This document shows positions 16,972 through 26,281 of a stretch of 64,000 nt of DNA, in pieces (the first letter of the stretch is position 1; each line of letters starts with the position of its first letter). Under the pieces are notes generated by a model. The model did no database searches, had not been told where the DNA came from, and saw only the letters and a list, made by a program, of their open reading frames with translations. Source of the stretch: Algoriphagus boritolerans DSM 17298 = JCM 18970. Its GTDB lineage: Bacteria; Bacteroidota; Bacteroidia; Cytophagales; Cyclobacteriaceae. The stretch spans positions 1 to 64,000 of the forward strand of contig NZ_FNVR01000022.1 of assembly GCF_900108085.1 (NCBI RefSeq). Direction: 5' to 3'. A program made the translations under genes and the position numbers.

Positions 16972-19944
16972 TTAAGCTACTTTTTTGGCATCCTTTGCTG
17001 TTGTAGCGCCTTCATTTTCGATCTCCCGCTTCATCAAATCCACCACTATTGGAGTGGCAATGTAGATAGACGAATACGTACCTACTACGATTCCGACAAA
17101 CAAAGCAAAAGAGAACCCTCTCAGCACTTCACCTCCGAATAGTAGCAAGACAATCACCACAATCAAGGTCGTGAAGGAGGTGATCAGGGTTCTGCCCAAG
17201 GTCTGGTTGATCGAGTCATTGAAAACTTTCACCAGTTTGATCGTACCTCTGTTTTCGATGTTTTCACGAATACGGTCAAATACGATCACTGTATCGTTGA
17301 TCGAGTATCCGATCACCGTCAATACTGCCGCAATGAAGACCTGATCGATCTCAAATGTGGCTCCGAATGCACTTGCAATAGCAAAGGCTGCAATTACAAA
17401 CAGGGTATCGTGAATCAATGCCACGATAGATGCCAGAGAGAATTGCCACTTACGGAATCGCAACAGGATGTAGAGGAAAATCGCAATGAAAGCTACAATC
17501 ATGGCTTCCAATGAAGAGGTCTTGATGTCATCGGCTACCGTAGCACCTACTTTGGATGAACCGGTGATGGAAAACTGACCGGCTCCAATTTGTTCAGGAT
17601 TTTCTGCAAAAGTAAATCCGGTCACAGTAGCGATTCCTTCTTTTACTTTTGCTTCCACTTCTTTATTGGAGGCATCATCATCTTCATTGATCAGGTAGGA
17701 GGTGGTCACTTTAAGGGTATTGCTGGACCCGTAAGTTTTCACCTCTACTGAACCGTCAAATTCCCCGTCCAATCCTACTTTCAAATCTGAAGGAATTACA
17801 GCTTCATTAAATGTTACAATGTAAGACCGTCCTCCGGTGAAATCCACACCAAATTTCAATCCATTGATAGCAGCAATTCCGAGTCCGATTACAATGATGG
17901 AAGTGGAAATAAGATAAGCCACTTTTCTTTTTCCCATGAAGTCGATATTCAGACCGGAAAGTGCATTTTTCGCAAAAGGTGCGGTAAAATTGATGTTACT
18001 CCTATCGCCTTTGGAAGTCATCCATGATACGATCACCCGTGTAATAAACACAGAGGAAAAGAAAGAACAGGCAATACCGATCATCAAGACAATAGCGAAA
18101 CCTTTAACAGGTCCTTGGCCCAATGCAAACAGGATTGCTCCGGTAAGGAATGTGGTGACGTTACCATCCAAGATAGCCGAAAATGCTTTGCTGTAACCTG
18201 CGTTGATTGCAGCCATAAGGCCGACTCCATTTCTCAGTTCTTCTTTGATTCGTTCAAAAATCAACACGTTCGCATCGATCGACATACCGATGGTCAATAC
18301 AATACCAGCAATGCCGGGCAAGGTCAAAGCCGTGCCTAATTGAGCGAGGATTCCAAGAATAAAGAAGATGTTGAAAACCAATGCAGCAATAGCCACCAAA
18401 CCGCCCTTGGCATAATAAGCGACCATGAATAGGACGACTAAGGTAAGTCCTGCAATCATGGAGAATACTCCCTGGTTTTGGGCCTCTTTACCCAATGTCG
18501 GGCCGATTATGCTTTCTTCCACAATCTGTGTAGGAGCAGGCAGCGATCCTGACTTTAGAATATTAGCCAAATCCTGTGCTTCCTGAATGGTGAAGTTTCC
18601 GGTAATCTCTGATTGTCCACTTGGGATTTCTCCATTTACCACAGGAGCAGTGTATACATAGTCATCGAGGACTACGGCGATTCTTCTTCCTACGTTTTGT
18701 CCCGTTAGATTTCTCCATTTTCTGGCGCCATCTGCATTCATCTGCATGGAGACTGCAGGACGTGAAGTCTGATCCAAGGTCTGTCTGGCATCAGTGATTA
18801 CATCGCCTTCAAGCGGAGCCTGGTCAGATCCTCTGGTTGTTTTGATGGCGTATAATTCCAATAGTTCACTGCCATCTTCGGCCACGACGGGTTTTACACC
18901 CCACAGGAGCTTCAGATCTCTTGGGAGAAATGACTTGTATCGTTCATTTTGGATGATTCTGTTGATGGTGATGGTATCACGGACATCGTATACCAGGCCG
19001 TAATCAGCTTTGATCAAGCTGATAAGTGGAGAAACATTATTAGCGTTGTTAACTGGATCAAGTTGCTCCAATTGTTTTTCCAATGCGTTTCTTAAGGAAT
19101 CTTCTGAAGAAACATCTCCTGCAGCAGTGGTATCTACCGATGCGGGTATTGCTTTTTGATCAGCAACCCAAGTGGAGTTGATTGTTTCGATTGATCCTCC
19201 ATATTCATTTAGCTCCAAAACTTCCCAGAACTGAAGCTTTGCAACGCCCTGAAGCATATTTCTTACCCGCTCCTGGTTATCCACACCTGGAAGTTCGATC
19301 TGTATTCTGCCGGATCCTGCTATCCGTTGGATGTTAGGCTGGGAAGTACCGAATCGGTCAATCCGAGTTCTGAGGATATTAAAAGACCGTTCAATTGCAT
19401 TCTCTACCTCAGTATTGATGATGTCCAGTATTTCGGAGTCCGAGGATTCCAATGATATTCTACCGCGGTTAGCCGCTGTTGCGAAAATACTGCTCAATGA
19501 TTTACCCGGATTGTTTCGCTGAAATGCCGCGTAGAACAGGTCCACGTATCGGGTGTTGGAAGTTTTCGCTTCTTCGCGCGCTTCCATTACCGACTTGTTG
19601 AATGCCTCGTCTTTTGGATTACCGGCCAGTCCTTTTACGATCTCCACCGGAGAAACTTCGAGAGTGACGTGCATCCCTCCTTGAAGGTCAAGACCTAGTC
19701 CAAGCTCAGTTTCTTTGACCTCTTGATAAGTGAAATCACCGCCTAGGAAGCTGTATACCGGCTCTCTCCAGACTGAATCCAGATAAGCTCTTTTTTTGGC
19801 AAAATCAACGTTGCCGTTAGTGTCTGTGGCAAAAGCCTCAGCTTTTTGCTGAACATTGTTGGATACGAATGTGAACGACAGATAGTACAGACATAAAACT
19901 GTAACAAGCACTGTCAAAAACACAACTATGCCTTTGTTTTGCAT
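16972..19944 (-). CDS. secDF: Protein translocase subunit SecDF (fused)
   Basis: Inner-membrane accessory of SecYEG that uses the proton gradient to pull preproteins across the membrane. The 990-residue chain fuses SecD and SecF, as is usual in Bacteroidota. The SecD part has an N-terminal helix, the LGLDLQGGMHVTLEV signature, a long periplasmic domain with the LPGVDNQERVRNML segment, and six-helix bundle 1 (GMSIDANVLIFERIKEEL). The SecF part starts near 660 (LNIDFMGKRKVAYLIS) with KFGVDFTGGRSYIV and bundle 2 (GYSINDTVIVFDRIREN). It stands alone with its own terminator. Confidence 0.97.
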   Translation of the reverse strand: MQNKGIVVFLTVLVTVLCLYYLSFTFVSNNVQQKAEAFATDTNGNVDFAKKRAYLDSVWREPVYSFLGGDFTYQEVKETELGLGLDLQGGMHVTLEVSPVEIVKGLAGNPKDEAFNKSVMEAREEAKTSNTRYVDLFYAAFQRNNPGKSLSSIFATAANRGRISLESSDSEILDIINTEVENAIERSFNILRTRIDRFGTSQPNIQRIAGSGRIQIELPGVDNQERVRNMLQGVAKLQFWEVLELNEYGGSIETINSTWVADQKAIPASVDTTAAGDVSSEDSLRNALEKQLEQLDPVNNANNVSPLISLIKADYGLVYDVRDTITINRIIQNERYKSFLPRDLKLLWGVKPVVAEDGSELLELYAIKTTRGSDQAPLEGDVITDARQTLDQTSRPAVSMQMNADGARKWRNLTGQNVGRRIAVVLDDYVYTAPVVNGEIPSGQSEITGNFTIQEAQDLANILKSGSLPAPTQIVEESIIGPTLGKEAQNQGVFSMIAGLTLVVLFMVAYYAKGGLVAIAALVFNIFFILGILAQLGTALTLPGIAGIVLTIGMSIDANVLIFERIKEELRNGVGLMAAINAGYSKAFSAILDGNVTTFLTGAILFALGQGPVKGFAIVLMIGIACSFFSSVFITRVIVSWMTSKGDRSNINFTAPFAKNALSGLNIDFMGKRKVAYLISTSIIVIGLGIAAINGLKFGVDFTGGRSYIVTFNEAVIPSDLKVGLDGEFDGSVEVKTYGSSNTLKVTTSYLINEDDDASNKEVEAKVKEGIATVTGFTFAENPEQIGAGQFSITGSSKVGATVADDIKTSSLEAMIVAFIAIFLYILLRFRKWQFSLASIVALIHDTLFVIAAFAIASAFGATFEIDQVFIAAVLTVIGYSINDTVIVFDRIRENIENRGTIKLVKVFNDSINQTLGRTLITSFTTLIVVIVLLLFGGEVLRGFSFALFVGIVVGTYSSIYIATPIVVDLMKREIENEGATTAKDAKKVA

Positions 19945-20036
19945 AAGGGTTTAATTATTAAATTAATTGGAAAATACAAGTGAATACTAAGCCTGAAGAG
20001 GTTTAGTAAGAGGAATTAAGAAATGAAAAAAGAATT

Positions 20037-20381
20037 TCAGGGTCCTTTGGTAGATATGATCCGCTCAAAGAGAATTTCTACCAACTGATTGGGATAGAAT
20101 GCGGAAACGGCCTGAAGACTGGGTAATTTCAGTTCAAAACTGAATAGTTGATAAATCAGGTAAAGAACCGTATTGGCTACATGAAGCACGAATGGAACCA
20201 CCGCATCTACCGCTACACTTAAAAAAGTCTGGCTTGGATTTTCTGAAGATTGTTCAGTTTTGGTAGCATTTCCATCCTGAGGGATGTATTCCACACTGGA
20301 AATAAACAGGCAAAATAACAATGCCATCATCAGCGTCAGGCGCTGCTGGAATAGATTGTTATGGATGAACCTGTTTTTCAC
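20037..20381 (-). CDS. Small membrane protein of unknown function
   Basis: A 114-residue protein with two hydrophobic helices (about 15-30 and 55-80) separated by a polar segment rich in Thr, Glu, Ser and Asn. I recognise no family. The first hydrophobic stretch could be a signal anchor. It lies 92 bases upstream of secDF on the same strand, with codon use like its neighbours. A function in export is possible only by proximity. Confidence 0.65.
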   Translation of the reverse strand: MKNRFIHNNLFQQRLTLMMALLFCLFISSVEYIPQDGNATKTEQSSENPSQTFLSVAVDAVVPFVLHVANTVLYLIYQLFSFELKLPSLQAVSAFYPNQLVEILFERIISTKGP

Positions 20382-20550
20382 GTGTCTCTAATTTGATTTT
20401 CAACGGCCTCACCAGCTATTACCGTCTGGAAGGTGGAGTCTCGCATGATTCAGATCATTCCAGCAAAATATCTGTTGGGATGCTCTATTTCACGCGATGC
20501 AAATATAGACATTATTTGAAAATCAAGCTTTTTGAATTGCTTTTTTTGAA

Positions 20551-21171
20551 TTATCTGCTTGATTTCACCCGGAGGTAGGTTCGGATGACATCCAGTGCCA
20601 TGTCAAAACTTGAATTGTTTGGGACTATTAGATCAGCTTCATTCTTAAATGGGGCAATGTACTTTTCGTAAGTTGGCATTACGTGCATTTCATAGCGGTA
20701 GAGTACATCGTCCAGGTCATAGCCGCGCTCTATTTTATCCCGGATGATCCGGCGCTTTAGCTTGATGTGATCTTTTGCATCGATGAATATCTTCAGATCC
20801 AGCAGATCTGTCAGTTCGGGATAATAAAGCACAAAAATCCCTTCTACGACTACCACAGGCGCTGAAGAGAAGGTTAGCATTTTCGGTTTTTTAGCGGCGT
20901 TGTTGAAGGTGTATTCTTCACGATGGATGGTTTCCCCGTTCTGAATTTTGCGAATATCAATAGCGTATTGTTCAAAATCGATGCTGTGCGGTGTGTCAAA
21001 ATTGTGAATACCTTGCGAATCGATCGGTTGCTGATGGCGTGGCCTGTAGTAGTTGTCCTGCGAGATGAGACAAATCTCCCCGGGGTCAAAACTACTGAGC
21101 AATCGCTCCAAAAATAATGTTTTGCCGGAGGCCGAACCTCCCGTAATCCCGACGATGAATGGTTTTTTCAT
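20551..21171 (-). CDS. udk: Uridine kinase
   Basis: Phosphorylates uridine and cytidine in pyrimidine salvage. The 206-residue chain has the P-loop GITGGSASGKT (8-18), the DNYYR substrate motif with its following HQQPIDSQGIHNFDTP, and the lid region (KRRIIRDKIERGYDLDDVL). I start at the ATG at 21171; a TTG nine bases upstream overlaps the promoter box at 21178-21185 and is unlikely. The rdgB gene lies 33 bases upstream. Confidence 0.95.
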   Translation of the reverse strand: MKKPFIVGITGGSASGKTLFLERLLSSFDPGEICLISQDNYYRPRHQQPIDSQGIHNFDTPHSIDFEQYAIDIRKIQNGETIHREEYTFNNAAKKPKMLTFSSAPVVVVEGIFVLYYPELTDLLDLKIFIDAKDHIKLKRRIIRDKIERGYDLDDVLYRYEMHVMPTYEKYIAPFKNEADLIVPNNSSFDMALDVIRTYLRVKSSR

Positions 21172-21177
21172 TGGGGC

Positions 21178-21185
21178 CAAAGTTA
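21178..21185 (-). promoter_or_regulatory. -7 box for udk
   Basis: TAACTTTG on the minus strand matches TAnnTTTG. It ends six bases before the udk ATG, so the message should be nearly leaderless. This separates udk from rdgB at the transcript level. Confidence 0.55.
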
Positions 21186-21204
21186 AATCATTTTGGGCTT
21201 TATC

Positions 21205-21786
21205 TCAGTATTTTCTACTGTTAAGAAAGGAAATCAAAGCTTTGACGGCTTTTCCCCGGTGGCTGATTTCATTTTTTTCTGCCAAAGTTAATTGCGCAAA
21301 GGTCCGGTTGTACCCACTTGGTCTGAATATCGGGTCGTAACCGAATCCTCCCAAACCGACTTTTTCGGTCAGGATTTCTCCACTTGCAATTCCTTCAAAG
21401 GCATACTCTTTCCCGTCCAAAATTAATGCAATGACCGTACGGAAATTTGCATTTCGGTCAGTTTTCTCCTTCATCTTTTCCAAGAGCAGTTCAACGTTCC
21501 GCTCATCGCTCCTGGGTTCGCCTGCAAATCTTCCTGAATACACTCCCGGTGCACCGTCCAAGGCATCCACTTCTAATCCTGTGTCATCGGCAAAACAATC
21601 TACGCCATAGTTTGATTTGACATACCGGGCTTTTTGAAATGCATTGTATTCTAGCGTGTCACCTGTCTCAGGAAGTTCCTCATGACAACCGATGTCCTGA
21701 AGTGAAACGATTTCGAAATCAGCTCCCAAGGCGGCTTTTACCTCTTCTATTTTTTTAACATTATTGGTGGCGAAGCAGATTTTCAT
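21205..21786 (-). CDS. rdgB: XTP/dITP pyrophosphatase (RdgB/HAM1)
   Basis: House-cleaning enzyme hydrolysing XTP, ITP and dITP to monophosphates. The 193 residues show the family block at the N-terminus (KICFATNNVKKIEEVKAAL, standing for the usual ATxNxxK motif), the catalytic FADDTGLEVDALDGAPGVYSGR-type segment around residue 65, and the C-terminal GFGYDPIF and SHRGKA motifs. The ATG at 21786 gives the family-typical start; an upstream frame to 21867 adds 27 residues with no similarity. Confidence 0.95.
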   Translation of the reverse strand: MKICFATNNVKKIEEVKAALGADFEIVSLQDIGCHEELPETGDTLEYNAFQKARYVKSNYGVDCFADDTGLEVDALDGAPGVYSGRFAGEPRSDERNVELLLEKMKEKTDRNANFRTVIALILDGKEYAFEGIASGEILTEKVGLGGFGYDPIFRPSGYNRTFAQLTLAEKNEISHRGKAVKALISFLNSRKY

Positions 21787-21978
21787 GGTTTGGATGTTTA
21801 CTGTTGGAGTTGAGATTATTCTCACAAAGTTTGTGGAGAATTTGGAAAATGGTAGTGAGCATGTCATTTAATCCAGAAATTTGAATCGAATCGCACCGCT
21901 CTAAGTTAAACTTATCGTCAAGTTTATCTTTCAATGACCTTGCATGTCTGTAATGACAAAATCACTTATTTTCGAGGC

Positions 21979-22542
21979 ATGAAGAAAATAACAATCTACT
22001 GCGGTTCCAGAAAAGGGAACAGTAGCGTTTTTGAAGCAGGGGCTCGGGCCTTGGTTCATGAAATGATCCGGAGAGACCATTCGCTGGTCTATGGTGCGGG
22101 AAGAGTTGGGTTAATGGGCGTAATAGCCGATGAAATGCTGGCAGCCGGCAAGGAAGTGCTTGGGATTATTCCTCAGAAATTGGTGGATCGGGAAGTGGCA
22201 CACACAGGCTGTACGGAGCTGATCATCGTGGAGACCATGCGGGACAGAAAATGGCTGATGGCAGAGCGAGGGGACGGATTCATTGCCATGCCGGGTGGAA
22301 TCGGGACGTTGGAGGAACTTTTTGAAATCATGACTTTGAATCAACTCCACTATATCCAAAAACCACTTGCTCTCTATAATGTCAATGGGTACTTTGATAA
22401 ACTGATCGACTTTTTGAATCATGCCATGGAAGAGGGTTTTCTCTATCCCGAGCAGGAAGAAATGCTGATTATCTCCGATGATCCTGTGGATCTGTTGGAT
22501 CAAATGTCAGCCTATCAAGCCAGACGGCCCTCGGATTGGTAA
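21979..22542 (+). CDS. LOG-family nucleoside-monophosphate phosphoribohydrolase
   Basis: A TIGR00730-type protein of 187 residues. It has VYGAGRVGLMGVIADEML and the signature MPGGIGTLEELFE. LOG proteins cleave cytokinin riboside or AMP-like monophosphates to base plus ribose 5-phosphate. I start at the ATG at 21979 (MKKITIYCGSRKG), because family members begin right before this strand. A second, longer LOG-type gene lies at 23242-23967; the two are divergent paralogues. Confidence 0.93.
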   Translation: MKKITIYCGSRKGNSSVFEAGARALVHEMIRRDHSLVYGAGRVGLMGVIADEMLAAGKEVLGIIPQKLVDREVAHTGCTELIIVETMRDRKWLMAERGDGFIAMPGGIGTLEELFEIMTLNQLHYIQKPLALYNVNGYFDKLIDFLNHAMEEGFLYPEQEEMLIISDDPVDLLDQMSAYQARRPSDW

Positions 22543-22662
22543 GTAATCAGAGATTATAAATTGACCGGATTTTATCCTCTAATCATCCAATTTTATAAGG
22601 CTTAGCCTAGTTTCGATTTGCAAATTCCCTCCCGGCTTTTCACAATTGAAAAAGATAAATTG

Positions 22663-22670
22663 TACTTTTG
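22663..22670 (+). promoter_or_regulatory. -7 box for the 22690 gene
   Basis: TACTTTTG matches TAnnTTTG, with a TTG 14 bases upstream. It lies 19 bases before the ATG at 22690 and rules out the earlier TTG at 22618 as start. Confidence 0.65.
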
Positions 22671-22689
22671 CCAGAACCCTGATCAAAGC

Positions 22690-23193
22690 ATGATAGATAA
22701 GCTTTTTCCGCTGGATAAAAATTACATTCTCAGACAAGCGCAGTTCGTGTTGGAGGAGGAGTTGATGGATCAAATGATCTATGAATTAAAGCGGTCTTAC
22801 ACTTACCTGTATAATCCACTCCAGTTGATGGATCAAACCTACGCCAAGATTTTGGATACGTTTGATTTTCCAAAAGAGCGGGTTCAATTGATCTATCGGC
22901 AGCTTTGTGGGATCTATCGGTTCAAAAACCGGGACAATCAACTCGAGTTATTGTTCGATGGTCGGACTCACTTTGACAAGTTTAAAGAAGAATGGGAAGC
23001 AGGATTTATTTCCTGGATCAAGGAGCTCGGCCAGCATGAGCAATACGTCAAAACGATGCTTAGAATGACCTTGTTGTACGATACAGAATCCAGGGCAGAA
23101 TGGGCTGAAAACCACTGCAAGGCCTTCATTAATCACTATTTTGAACTGAAAGTTGTGAAGCGACAGGGTGAACTGTGGCTGAAAGTCGGATAA
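22690..23193 (+). CDS. Conserved hypothetical cytosolic protein
   Basis: A 167-residue soluble, mainly helical protein rich in aromatic residues, Gln, Glu and Lys (for example QMIYELKRSYTYLYNPLQL). There is no signal peptide, membrane helix or cysteine cluster, and I recognise no family. It has its own promoter box. A weak hairpin follows and separates it from the converging LOG gene. Confidence 0.75.
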   Translation: MIDKLFPLDKNYILRQAQFVLEEELMDQMIYELKRSYTYLYNPLQLMDQTYAKILDTFDFPKERVQLIYRQLCGIYRFKNRDNQLELLFDGRTHFDKFKEEWEAGFISWIKELGQHEQYVKTMLRMTLLYDTESRAEWAENHCKAFINHYFELKVVKRQGELWLKVG

Positions 23194-23207
23194 TCAAGGC
23201 TCAAAAA

Positions 23208-23238
23208 ACAAAGGAGACAGCCTCTTTGGTTTTTCAAT
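23208..23238. terminator. Probable bidirectional terminator
   Basis: CAAAGGAG and CTCTTTG pair with one bulge between two convergent genes; T-runs flank the stem on the plus side and A-runs on the other. The stem is imperfect. Confidence 0.5.
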
Positions 23239-23241
23239 TCC

Positions 23242-23967
23242 TTAGAAGTTCGGACTCAGCAGGTATTTACCGTAGAACTCATCGATCACTTTTACCGCTT
23301 CGGTAGCATCGTCCACCACACAAAATAGATCCAAGTCTTCCTCCTTGATGTAGTTGTTTTCGGCTAGAAGTCTTTTTTTGATCCAATCTACCAGGCCTTC
23401 CCAATATGACTTGCCAACAAGAACGATAGGAAATCTGCCGATTTTGTTGGTTTGGATCAGCGTAAGTGCTTCAAAAAATTCATCCAAAGTGCCAAACCCA
23501 CCGGGGAGCACTACAAATCCCTGGGCATATCGGATAAACATTACCTTGCGTACAAAGAAATAATCGAAGGTTAATAATTTGTCCCTGTCGATGTAAATAT
23601 TGTTGAATTGCTCAAAAGGCAGAACGATGTTTAATCCAACTGATTTTCCTCCCTCGGAATAGGCTCCTTTGTTACCTGCTTCCATGATTCCCGGTCCGCC
23701 CCCGGTGATTACTCCATAGCCATGGCGGACTAGTTTGGCCGCGATTTCCTCAGCGATCTTGTAATATTCATGATCACGTGGAGTCCGAGCTGACCCAAAG
23801 ATCGACACGCAGGGGCCGATTTTAGCCAGCTTTTCGTATCCCTCGACAAATTCAGACATGATTTTAAAAATCACCCAAGAATCTTCACTCCTGATTTCAC
23901 TCCAATCACGCTTTTTAAAGGCTTTTCTGATTCTTTCTTCGGCTTCGTTATTTTCCAAATTGCTCAT
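23242..23967 (-). CDS. LOG-family protein (TIGR00730), longer paralogue
   Basis: A 241-residue LOG-family protein with CVSIFGSARTPRDHEYY, VITGGGPGIMEAGNKGAYSEGG and the signature LPGGFGTLDEFFEALT. The roughly 50-residue N-terminal extension (charged, helical) distinguishes it from the 187-residue paralogue at 21979 and is typical of the second LOG group. It probably hydrolyses nucleoside 5'-monophosphates; some members act as pyrimidine/purine nucleotide nucleosidases (PpnN-like), but I cannot assign the substrate. Confidence 0.92.
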   Translation of the reverse strand: MSNLENNEAEERIRKAFKKRDWSEIRSEDSWVIFKIMSEFVEGYEKLAKIGPCVSIFGSARTPRDHEYYKIAEEIAAKLVRHGYGVITGGGPGIMEAGNKGAYSEGGKSVGLNIVLPFEQFNNIYIDRDKLLTFDYFFVRKVMFIRYAQGFVVLPGGFGTLDEFFEALTLIQTNKIGRFPIVLVGKSYWEGLVDWIKKRLLAENNYIKEEDLDLFCVVDDATEAVKVIDEFYGKYLLSPNF

Positions 23968-24103
23968 GTTTTTCGATTTTGTCCTCCAAAAAAACGATTC
24001 TCCGCATGAAATGATGGCATCTTCCGAGGTGTGGATTTTAAACTGTTGATTATCAGATGGAAAAATTGATGTAGGCCAACCATTTATTGGAGAAATCTTA
24101 AGC

Positions 24104-24111
24104 TACTTTTG
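24104..24111 (+). promoter_or_regulatory. -7 box for the cysteine-cluster gene
   Basis: TACTTTTG matches TAnnTTTG, with a TTG 14 bases upstream and 19 bases before the ATG at 24131. Confidence 0.65.
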
Positions 24112-24130
24112 TCCTTTGAATATTTAATTC

Positions 24131-24715
24131 ATGAATCTATTTGAAAAATCACAAGCTGTCCGGAAGTTATTTCAGAAATTGGAAGAGGAGTCCAGGCAAT
24201 TTCACGCCGAGTCGGGAATGGGGTGCATTTCCGGCTGTGGATTTTGCTGTGTCAATCCTGATGTCCCAGCATCTCCTTTGGAATTTTTGCCCTTGGCATT
24301 TGATCTCTATGAAAAGGGAATTGCGGAGGAAATCGCCAATCAATTGGCGCTACAGGATCAATTGGGAAACTGCGTAGTGTATCGTCCGCAAAAGGATGAT
24401 CCGACCAAGGGTTTTTGCGGGAATTATGCCAATAGGGGCTTGATATGCAGGCTTTTTGGTGCCTCTGCCAGAAGAACCAAATATGGACAGAAGGAATTGA
24501 TTACCTGCAAAATCCTCAAAAAAGAAAAGAAGGCGGCATTTGAGCTTACTGTTTCGAGGATCAATTCAGATCTGGAAATCCCCATGGCTACATCCTATTA
24601 CACTCAGCTGGCAGATGTGGACGAATATCTGGCCAGTCAGTACCCGGTCAATCAGGCAATTTTGATGGCGCTGGAGTTGGTGTTAAGGTTCAAATTTTAC
24701 GAAGATGCAGACTGA
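24131..24715 (+). CDS. YkgJ-family cysteine-cluster protein
   Basis: A 194-residue cytosolic protein with the cluster CISGCGFCC near residues 33-41, followed by CGNY, ICRLFG and ITCKIL. This is the YkgJ/CxxCxxCC pattern thought to bind zinc or an iron-sulfur cluster. The biochemical role of the family is not settled. The gene has its own promoter box and is followed by a small membrane-protein pair on the same strand. Confidence 0.88.
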   Translation: MNLFEKSQAVRKLFQKLEEESRQFHAESGMGCISGCGFCCVNPDVPASPLEFLPLAFDLYEKGIAEEIANQLALQDQLGNCVVYRPQKDDPTKGFCGNYANRGLICRLFGASARRTKYGQKELITCKILKKEKKAAFELTVSRINSDLEIPMATSYYTQLADVDEYLASQYPVNQAILMALELVLRFKFYEDAD

Positions 24716-24803
24716 GGCGAGGTCTTGTGATTTTTTTACGGGTTAGTTTTCCAGTATATTCGATTCATTGAAAGTGAAAAATGGGCTGGAGTCCCTCAAA
24801 ATT

Positions 24804-25169
24804 ATGTTAAATATCAGCGAAATCGTCCAAACTGTAAAGGGAATCGTGGAGACCCGAATCGGACTCGTCAAGGAGGAAATTCAAGATGAGTTCTTAGGAA
24901 TCCTTTCAAGAATTATACTTTTGACAGTCATTGGTAGTTTGCTGTTATTGGTTTTTCTGTTTTTGTCACTTTCCTTGGCTTTCTTCCTAAGTCAGGTTAC
25001 CAAGAGTCCCTACATGGGTTTTTTGATAGTGGCTTTGATCTATTTCTTGATTGTGTTGGTGATGTTTCTTTCGAAAGATTCACTTCAAATACAGGAAAAG
25101 ACTGAGGGGCTTTTAAAGCGTTTTATTTTTAAAAGGAAAATAAACGAAGACCAAAACAACGATGAGTAA
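24804..25169 (+). CDS. Phage-holin-superfamily-III-like membrane protein
   Basis: A 121-residue protein with an amphipathic N-terminal helix (ISEIVQTVKGIVETRIGLVKEE pattern), two membrane helices (about 40-65 and 72-95) and a charged tail. This layout matches Phage_holin_3_6/YqjE proteins, which are chromosomal and not linked to prophages. I use the ATG at 24804; an in-frame TTG at 24768 is weaker. Its last eight bases overlap the next start, so the two are coupled. Confidence 0.8.
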   Translation: MLNISEIVQTVKGIVETRIGLVKEEIQDEFLGILSRIILLTVIGSLLLLVFLFLSLSLAFFLSQVTKSPYMGFLIVALIYFLIVLVMFLSKDSLQIQEKTEGLLKRFIFKRKINEDQNNDE

Positions 25170-25542
25170 AGAACTAGAAAAGAAGTCAGAAGAGCTCGAG
25201 CAAACACTGACAAAGCAGTTGGAATTGCTCAAAAAGGATTCTGAAGAATGGTTAAAGTTAGGTGCAGCGGTAGCGGTCGGAGTGTTGCTTGTCTATGGTA
25301 TTGCCAAAGTCACCCGGAAGAAAAAAGTAAAAACTACCGACAAAGCCTTGGAAGTATTGGAAAAAGAAGGCTTGCTCAATGAGGAAATCAAAAAACGATT
25401 GACACAACCGAAGCCATCCACTTTTTGGCCCAACCTTACGCAGCGGTTGGTCATCCTTGGGCTTGCCTTGGCAAAAGACAAAATTTACAACCAAATTTTT
25501 TCTTCTTCAGCAGAAGACAAAGCAGGTGAAAACAGTAAGTAA
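25162..25542 (+). CDS. Small membrane-anchored coiled-coil protein
   Basis: A 126-residue protein: an N-terminal coiled coil rich in Lys, Glu and Leu (1-30), one membrane helix with glycines (about 33-50, LGAAVAVGVLLVYGIA), a Lys-rich stretch and a second helical region. It resembles YqjD/ElaB-type partners of YqjE-like proteins in layout, not clearly in sequence. The start overlaps the preceding holin-like gene and its stop overlaps the GGGP synthase start, so all three are translated together. Confidence 0.78.
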   Translation: MSKELEKKSEELEQTLTKQLELLKKDSEEWLKLGAAVAVGVLLVYGIAKVTRKKKVKTTDKALEVLEKEGLLNEEIKKRLTQPKPSTFWPNLTQRLVILGLALAKDKIYNQIFSSSAEDKAGENSK

Positions 25543-26281
25543 ACTCCTCAAGAACCTTTCAAAATCACGCAGAAAGGGGGTTGCCTGGTTGGTGGATCCT
25601 GAAAAGGAACTTGACTTGGAGCAATTTTCCTGGATTGGTAATTCCGGTTTGGATTTGATTTTGGTCGGCGGAAGTAGTTTTTCGGCAGGCTATTTTGACA
25701 AGACTGTTCAGCAACTTAGAAAGATAGGCCGATCTATTCCTATTTGTATTTTTCCGGGCTCTTATCTGCAACTTTCCCAAAAGGCTGACGCGATTCTTTT
25801 TATGGTTTTGATCTCGGGGAGGAATCCTGAGTTTCTGATTTCACATCAGGTAAAAGCTGCACTTGAAGTGCAGGAGTCGGGCCTCGAAGTGCTACCAACC
25901 GGCTACATTTTGGTGAACAATGGCGAGCTTTTAAGTGTCCATTCCGTAAGCCAGACACTTCCCCTCTCCAACGATGACCCTGATTTTGTGAAATCCACCG
26001 CTTTGGCAGGGAAATTTATGGGAATGCGATTTTTCTACTTGGATGCGGGAAGCGGAGCTAGTGTTCCGGTAAGTTCCGGAGTGATTTCAGCGGTAAAGAA
26101 TGCGGTGAAGAGTCCCTTGATTGTCGGTGGGGGATTGACTGATTCAGAAAAAGTAAGAAAGGCTTTTGATGCCGGTGCGGATTTGATTGTCCTGGGCAAC
26201 GCCATAGAAAAAGACCCCGGATTTTTGTCCGAGGTCTTGGATATCAAGCGGTGGTATAATCACTCACTGAACATTAATTAA
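25526..26281 (+). CDS. Geranylgeranylglyceryl phosphate synthase (group II, PcrB-like)
   Basis: A TIM-barrel prenyltransferase joining a polyprenyl diphosphate to sn-glycerol 1-phosphate, the first ether-lipid step in archaea and found in Bacteroidota. Visible motifs are WLVDPEKE near the N-terminus, LVGGSS, CIFPGS, FYLDAGSGA near 165-175 and IVGGGL...GADLIVLGN for the phosphate site. I start at GTG 25526, 17 bases inside the preceding gene (252 residues, family length). The 3' end overlaps the converging AraC gene by 18 bases. Confidence 0.9.
   Translation: MKTVSKLLKNLSKSRRKGVAWLVDPEKELDLEQFSWIGNSGLDLILVGGSSFSAGYFDKTVQQLRKIGRSIPICIFPGSYLQLSQKADAILFMVLISGRNPEFLISHQVKAALEVQESGLEVLPTGYILVNNGELLSVHSVSQTLPLSNDDPDFVKSTALAGKFMGMRFFYLDAGSGASVPVSSGVISAVKNAVKSPLIVGGGLTDSEKVRKAFDAGADLIVLGNAIEKDPGFLSEVLDIKRWYNHSLNIN

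Noticed and set aside
24804-25169. Holin-like gene taken as a prophage remnant
   Set aside because: No other phage gene, integrase or attachment site is present; the family is commonly chromosomal, and the operon partner is a lipid enzyme.
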